Positions 58,431 through 64,000 of a stretch of 64,000 bases of DNA are shown here, one piece after another. Position 1 is the first letter of the stretch. Each line of letters starts with the position of its first letter. Made by a program: the position numbers and the translations under genes. This DNA comes from Gonatopus flavifemur. Lineage: Eukaryota > Arthropoda > Insecta > Hymenoptera > Dryinidae. The DNA lies in contig JAFFJZ010000002.1 in the NCBI GenBank assembly GCA_018340375.1, positions 41,622,001 to 41,686,000 on the forward strand, given 5' to 3'. The notes below the pieces were generated by a model, which was not told where the DNA came from, ran no database searches, and saw nothing but the letters and a program-made list of their open reading frames with translations.

Positions 58431-61400
58431 GTTCACCTGTCCGCATCCCATTTTTTCTTTCTTTTACATCTCCTTGATATTACTTTGGGAAAGATTATAT
58501 TAAAGACAAATTATCTTTTGTGAGGGAGAAAGAGGAGTTGCCTTTTTAAGTACTACAATCCCTCACAAGTACTCGGATGCATACTTCATAAGCGAACCTG
58601 TGAATAAGCTGCGCAATTTTGTATGTGAAAACACAATCTTGTTTTCATCAAGTTTGGAAAAAATTCAAACCAGTAGCGGAAGAAATGTATACCTTGTATG
58701 TATAGATGAAAGTTTGATTCATAAAAACCAGAAAACATCAAACCTATTGAGCTCGTGGTACGTCTACTGAAACAGAAGGTATTGGATGTTTGTTATATTT
58801 TTCCTTCGGAATATAATTCGATTTCACCTCTATTTATTCAAACGACAAAGGAACAGCGCGATTCTTTTGAATAAGATCATAAGGGTTTGGAATTCAGCCA
58901 AAGCACGACAGTAGAGCTGGAAATTGTAGAATTCAATATTTTGCCTTATTTTTATACACAATATCCTGTTTCGTTTTGAATCATATACCGCTCTCGAGAT
59001 TAGAATCACAATTTTGTGTCGAATTCTTCGTTAGTGATAAATTGTGATACGTCGTGGTGATGGCGTTTGTTTGACCAATACTCGACAATACGCGAGGAAA
59101 ATATTTGTAATTCCAAAATCTAGAAGTACATGGAATATTCGATTACATTGTATCGAGGTCACAAGAATTATATCTAAATTTTACACGAGATACTCCTTTG
59201 GAATAAAGGATGAAATTTAAGCTCCACGGAGAAGAGATAAAATGGAATGTAAAACGGATCGAAATGAGAAGAGATAAAAACGACGGTGAAATGTTGAAGA
59301 ATAAAATAATCTGAAGAGTAGGAAGGGACCAAGAATAATGGATGGAAAATCAGTGTCAGGAAGTTAATGAGCTATTCATAAGAAGTAAAAGAGATGGCGC
59401 GTATAAACCTCAAGGTGCTAGAGTAAAATATACGAATTTTCGTGGTTCGGAAGAAAACTTGATAATAGAAGTCGCGTACATGGTTGAACTACGCCAGAGA
59501 TACACGGAGAGAATATAAGAATTGATAGTCATAAAGATTTACGAGATGTAATCGTGTCGAATGCTTTGAAGTTGCTTATATTTTTCGAAATAAATAAATT
59601 TCCCTGCTTAATCGTGGCATAGGAAATAGTTCGAAAAAAAGACACTTCACTGAGAATATCGGTTAAAGCTTGTTGATTTGACTGCTTTTATTAATTTTCT
59701 TGAAGTATCGAATTGGATAAAATTGAATAAGGGTCAACAAGATTTATCGTAATAATTTAGCGGCAACTGTCCGAATATGATGACTATCGAAAATAGTTCA
59801 TTGAAATACAGTTGCAATCAAGGTGAGGTTGGAAAATGAATTCATCAATTCCATACGAGATCTGTCAGAATTGGAATGAATAATGCAAGGAAAAATAATG
59901 GAACGGAGAATATTGTAATTTCAATGAAAACTGTCGTTTAATCCAGATCCTTCGAATCGTAATAGTCGGACATATCACGTGGTACTATGACAGGCAATAA
60001 AATTGTTGAATACGATAATGATTGAAACGATGGATTCTCCGCGATTGACGGCTAGATGATTTATGTGAGCAGATTCGTGGAATGAGCTAAACGATGAGGC
60101 TCGTTTATTGTAGAACATATAATTGAAGATTAATTAATTCATTAATGCGTGTATCTATTCAAAACATAATATCATGTGAATGTATAAGTAATACATGTAA
60201 TAATATATACAGAATACCGTGCACTGGAAAATCTTTTACCATGTACACCTTTACTGTACGTATCATTTATGCATAATTATCCTCATACTCAAACTGGCCT
60301 TGTTACGAGAATTATAGTTACAGTTCCAGACAATGATATAAAATCATATAATTATGAAATCATTGGAAAAAAGCAAAGATAAAATTCTCATGAGAATTCT
60401 TCAGAATTTCATTAGCAACCGAATGAAATAAAATTTAATAGTTGCGTCACAGGTACTGTGATTCTCAAAAAATTGTTTGCCCCCGATGAAACTGCTCTGA
60501 ATAGAGACAGAAATTAATGTTAGATTTCCATTCGATTCAAGGTGAAATGTATCCGCTTTCACCAAAACTGATGATTTACAGCCATACCACAAGAAATCAA
60601 CAATCCCGAGTTTTTCAACTGTCGAATTCTCACCGAAAATCTCATCCGCTTCTACCGAAGCTGGTTTGACAATCGAATGAAGAGAGAGAATCAAAACGTC
60701 GAAGATGGATTTTTATACCCTCCTGTCACTCCATTTCTATCGAAGGTGGATTAACTTTGGCATTCGAAATCATCCGAAAATAAGTTTGGAATTTTCTCAA
60801 CTGAATTATAAAAAAAAAAAAAACACATCCTCTGATTTGGATGATTATTCAATTTTCTTTCCGTAGTTTTTTCAAGTAAATCCATATTTATGACATTTGA
60901 ATTCGATGGTCTGGAATCTAGTATCATGTTTCATCGTTATATCACAATTAGCATGTCGGATAACAGTTGATTTCATTTCGAGTTTATTTTTTGTTTCGAA
61001 AAACATCTATCGGAAACGAATGATAGAATATCATAGCTACGTTCTCAATGGGGCGCCAAATTGTCCGGTTGATCGAGCAATTATACCATGAATCATCGAT
61101 ATTTCTGTGAAGTTCAAAAGAGTATTTTTCGAACAAATTATTTTCATCGTTCGTGTAACACATGTGTCGATGAAAAACTATGATTCGAGTACTTCGGCAT
61201 TTGACATTTGTCAATTATTTCATGATTGGAAGAATAGTTCTGACAATAGGGGTTAGTCGGATAAAACCGGATACCTCAATATCTCCCTGATCAGTGCTTC
61301 TTTCTGACTAGTAGCAGTAGACATTTTGAGCAATTGGAGAGAACAACAGCATAGATGCAACGCGGTTCCTCACTTGGAACGTTTTTTAAAGTTTTCTGCG

Positions 61401-61459
61401 AAAAAATGGTCAAAGCCCTGGTGAAAATGGAAACTGAAATGAAGCGCAGACGAAAAGTA
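58431..61459. other. Mostly unique AT-rich DNA
   Basis: No foldback ends and no recognised exon. The minus frame at 60401-60694 reads EKLGIVDFLWYGCKSSVLVK, protein-like in composition but without a recognised family. Confidence 0.35.
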
Positions 61460-62562
61460 CACTGTAAAAAAAAACTGGAAATTTACTGTGCAACTGGACT
61501 GGAAATTTCCAGTGCTAGTACTGGAATATGGATATTCCAGTACATGTACAGAGATTTTGTTGTTACGTTACTGAAAATTTACCAAGCATAACTGAAAATT
61601 CAGTCATTGTACTGGAATTTTCAAGTTTGAGATGATGTACTGAAATTTTGCCATGATTTCGCGAAAATTTTACCGGCTCGTACTACAATTTTATAGTTCT
61701 TGTGCACCAAAAAAAAATATTCCCTCAAAAAGGACTTGAGAAAAAATTTGGAATTTAGAAAAAAAAACCTAATCGTTGGTATACTGGAATTATACAGGTT
61801 TTTAACTGCAATTCTCAGGTTTTGTGATGGAATTTTCCAGTTACTATGCAATTGAATTATACAGGTTTTGAACTGCAATTTTCAGGTCGTGTGATGGAAT
61901 TTTCCAGTTGCTATGCAACGGAATTTAATCACTGTTGCACTGAAATTTTCCACTTCTATTGGACTTCGTCATTTCTGGCAGGAAAAATTTCAAGTCTTTA
62001 TATTAAAAATTTCCTGATTGAGATTTTGAATAATAATTGTAATTGTAGCCAATGAAATTGATATATGAGGTTTTTCCAAGACTTATCCTCTTGTGTTCTA
62101 GATATGAAGCATATGTAGTAACCCAAGCTGGCCTTCCAACATGTCGCGCTATAGCTCATCGGTTAGGTCTTAGGTTTCAGTTGGTAGGCAGGTAGAAAAG
62201 TGTGGGTTCAAATCCTGTTAGGTAGACATGAGTTTCTGTCCATCCAAATGAACGATCAAAAGTTTCTCAATCATCTTGGAACACAAGGACCCTGCAAAAT
62301 CACTTTGCGTGAGCAATTTTTTTTCAATTTTCATGGATATTTTCAGCATTAATTTTCCAGTACATGTCCTGGAAAAGTCCAGCTCGTGTACTGAAAAATT
62401 CCAGTACCGAGGCTCAGAAAATTTCCAGTTTTGATGCGGAAATTCCATAACGTTTGCACTGAATTTTTGCAGTACAAATGTGCTGAAATTTTCCGGTACA
62501 TGTACAGGTTAATGACTTCCAGTACATGTACTGGAATTTTCCGGTGAAATTTTTTTACAGTG
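61460..62562. mobile_element. 1.1 kb CACTG element with a tRNA-like module, copy 2 (inverted)
   Basis: Ends CACTGTAAAAAAAAACTGG and AATTTTTTTACAGTG, TA on both sides. Near-identical reverse complement of 28558-29663, over 30 kb away, including the CCAGTACATGTACTGG words and the tRNA-like module. Confidence 0.87.
62143..62226 (+). ncRNA. tRNA-like relic, copy 2
   Basis: TAGCTCATCGGTTAGGTC (A-box/D-arm) then GGGTTCAAATCCTG (B-box/T-arm). The T arm pairs only weakly and the acceptor stem not at all. Confidence 0.5.
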
Positions 62563-62718
62563 TATGGTGGAGCGTAACAGAAACGTTGATGAAAAGTGAA
62601 CAAAGAGTAAATGGAGCGGATTCGAAGAGTATTTGAAGCGAAGTTTGGAACAAAGGGAGCGTATAAAAATCAACGCTCCATGAAGAGTATGAGCAATATA
62701 AGAGGATAAATATTTTAA

Positions 62719-63003
62719 TCACTTGGCGAGATTCGAACCCATGATTTTTATCATTGTAATCCAGCACGGAAAAAAATACTCCGGTTAATATATGGACAGC
62801 AAGAATTACTGCTATTTTAACCGGAATTCTAGTTAAATGAATCAAGTCTCCGGCAAATTTAACAAGGGCTCCGGTAAATTTAACAAGAATTCCAGTAAAA
62901 GTCACAGATATTCCTTGCTGTCCATATAGTAACCGGAATTCTGGTAAAATTAACAGTTCATTTTTTTCCGTGAGCGTCTTACCTATTCAGTCATGGACTG
63001 CTA
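62719..63003 (-). ncRNA. tRNA-like sequence split by a MITE
   Basis: On the minus strand, CATGACTGAATAGGTAAGAC (A-box side) at about 62978-62998 and GGATTACAATG...GGGTTCGAATCTCGCC (B-box side) at about 62723-62760 become one tRNA-like unit if 62765-62972 is removed. Still not a clean cloverleaf. Confidence 0.45.
62765..62972. mobile_element. CACGGAAAAAAAT MITE with CCGGTAAA words
   Basis: Ends CACGGAAAAAAATAC and TTTTTTTCCGTG, AG on both sides. Arms carry ATGGACAGCAAG / CTTGCTGTCCAT. It sits inside the tRNA-like sequence. Confidence 0.85.
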
Positions 63004-64000
63004 TGATTCCTGACAGTTTAAAACCGATAGTCGAAGTCTGTATGAAATGATTCGCATTACCTTTCATGGAATGTAACAGTACTCTTCCCAAAACTGCATT
63101 GAACGTTTATAAAGCGTATTGATAACGTATTATTTCAATACTTCACAACAAGCAATTATTATACACGCTTCGGCAAGAGAAGGTTGGAACCTTTCTACGT
63201 TTTCTTGTCAGCTTCGAGTGTGCTTACCACGAGCGTATGTTTTCACCAGGGAGTTGTTGGATTTGTGTAGTGAGTTTCAAGTGCTCTGACAGTCTCTCAA
63301 GACAGATGCACGTACATACTTCAATTGAGTATGTTTTTCTGCGTATTTTCATTCTCGATTAATCCGCCTAGGACAACGCATAATCTATCTAAGCCATATT
63401 GAACTCAAGAAGTTACTGTAGGGTAGTGTTGCCGCGATCTTCGACCCGCATCGACTTTTGTTCTTAACTGAGTTGGCCGCAAAAAAATTCTTTCTCTGAG
63501 AAAATTTTTTTTAGTTGGTCAAAATATATCAATTTTCAAACATGACTCACGTCTGTCTTAAGAATTTTTATCGAATTCAACAGTTGGTGCTGAAAATTTC
63601 ACAATTCAGAAGTATTTTGCATTGATTCAAGCGAGTACCCGGTTTTACCCTATCCATGGAGTGAAACTGGGTTTTTGTACCTTTCGACTAGAACGAATAT
63701 AAAAAAAATTGTATTGAATTTACAGCAATATAAGAATAGTATGTTGTTAATGAATGAATAAGGAAACTGAGCAGCTTTGGTTGGTCAATCTATTGCTAAT
63801 AAGAACTTCTGTATGACCGATTGAAGTTGTGGTACCCGGTGACATCCGACCTTCCCCTACATTTATTTTTTATTTAGAAGAATCGAGTGAATGTTATAGT
63901 AAGGACATTTGAGAAAAGACAAAACATTTCCATCCACATTCCATATTGAGAGTGAAAAGAAGGATCGGGGAATCGAGAATTCTACATAAAAAAGTGGATA
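63004..64000. other. No recognised gene; one truncated repeat end
   Basis: TAGTGTTGCCGCGATCTTCG at 63425-63444 matches the terminus of 13109-13925, but no partner end follows in the window. A GTACCCGGTTTTACCC / GGTACCCGGTGACATCC pair at about 63636 and 63830 hints at another foldback. Confidence 0.4.

Overview
The window is AT-rich, repeat-dense animal DNA, most likely from an insect. The evidence is one spliced gene of an insect-type acyl-CoA synthetase with short GT-AG introns, one mauritiana-type mariner, and dozens of short inverted-repeat (MITE-like) elements. A hymenopteran would fit, but nothing in the sequence proves it. There are no operons, no rRNA and no CRISPR array. Nearly all long open frames outside the gene and the mariner are read-through of repeats.

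Layout. Positions 161-7704 (minus strand) hold a complete seven-exon gene for a 4-coumarate-CoA-ligase-like / luciferase-like acyl-CoA synthetase. I assemble it as 574 residues with a predicted mitochondrial presequence. Its introns carry a 15-copy heptamer repeat, a 1.5 kb CCC...GGG-ended element and a three-level nest of foldback elements. From 7.7 to 31.5 kb the sequence is largely a mosaic of nested foldback elements; one nest carries a lysine-rich coding-like insert near 17 kb. Positions 31.5-34.6 kb are quieter. Positions 34592-37192 form a stack: a MITE split by a mariner (34701-35975, dead transposase) and by a second foldback filled with AGATCT motifs, itself split by a (TA)n-bearing insert. 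Positions 37.4-44.3 kb are mostly unique, with a GC-rich, promoter-like stretch at 39.3-39.7 kb. From 44 to 58.4 kb foldbacks dominate again, including a nest at least four levels deep at 48811-50680. Positions 58.4-61.4 kb are quiet. A 1.1 kb element at 61460-62562 is an inverted copy of one at 28558-29663.

Main pattern. Many elements share short termini (CACTG/CACGG...CAGTG/CCGTG, or CCC...GGG) and 2-bp target duplications, but their interiors are filled with degenerate copies of a short palindromic word that differs from element to element (AACGTT, GAATTC, AGATCT, TGATCA, CCAAGCTTGG, CCTAATTAGG, CCAGTACTGG and others). Several carry or interrupt degenerate tRNA-like A-box/B-box modules. 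Two insertions can be compared with related unoccupied copies inside this window, which fixes their boundaries and 2-bp duplications. All calls come from reading the sequence by eye; no alignment or search was run.
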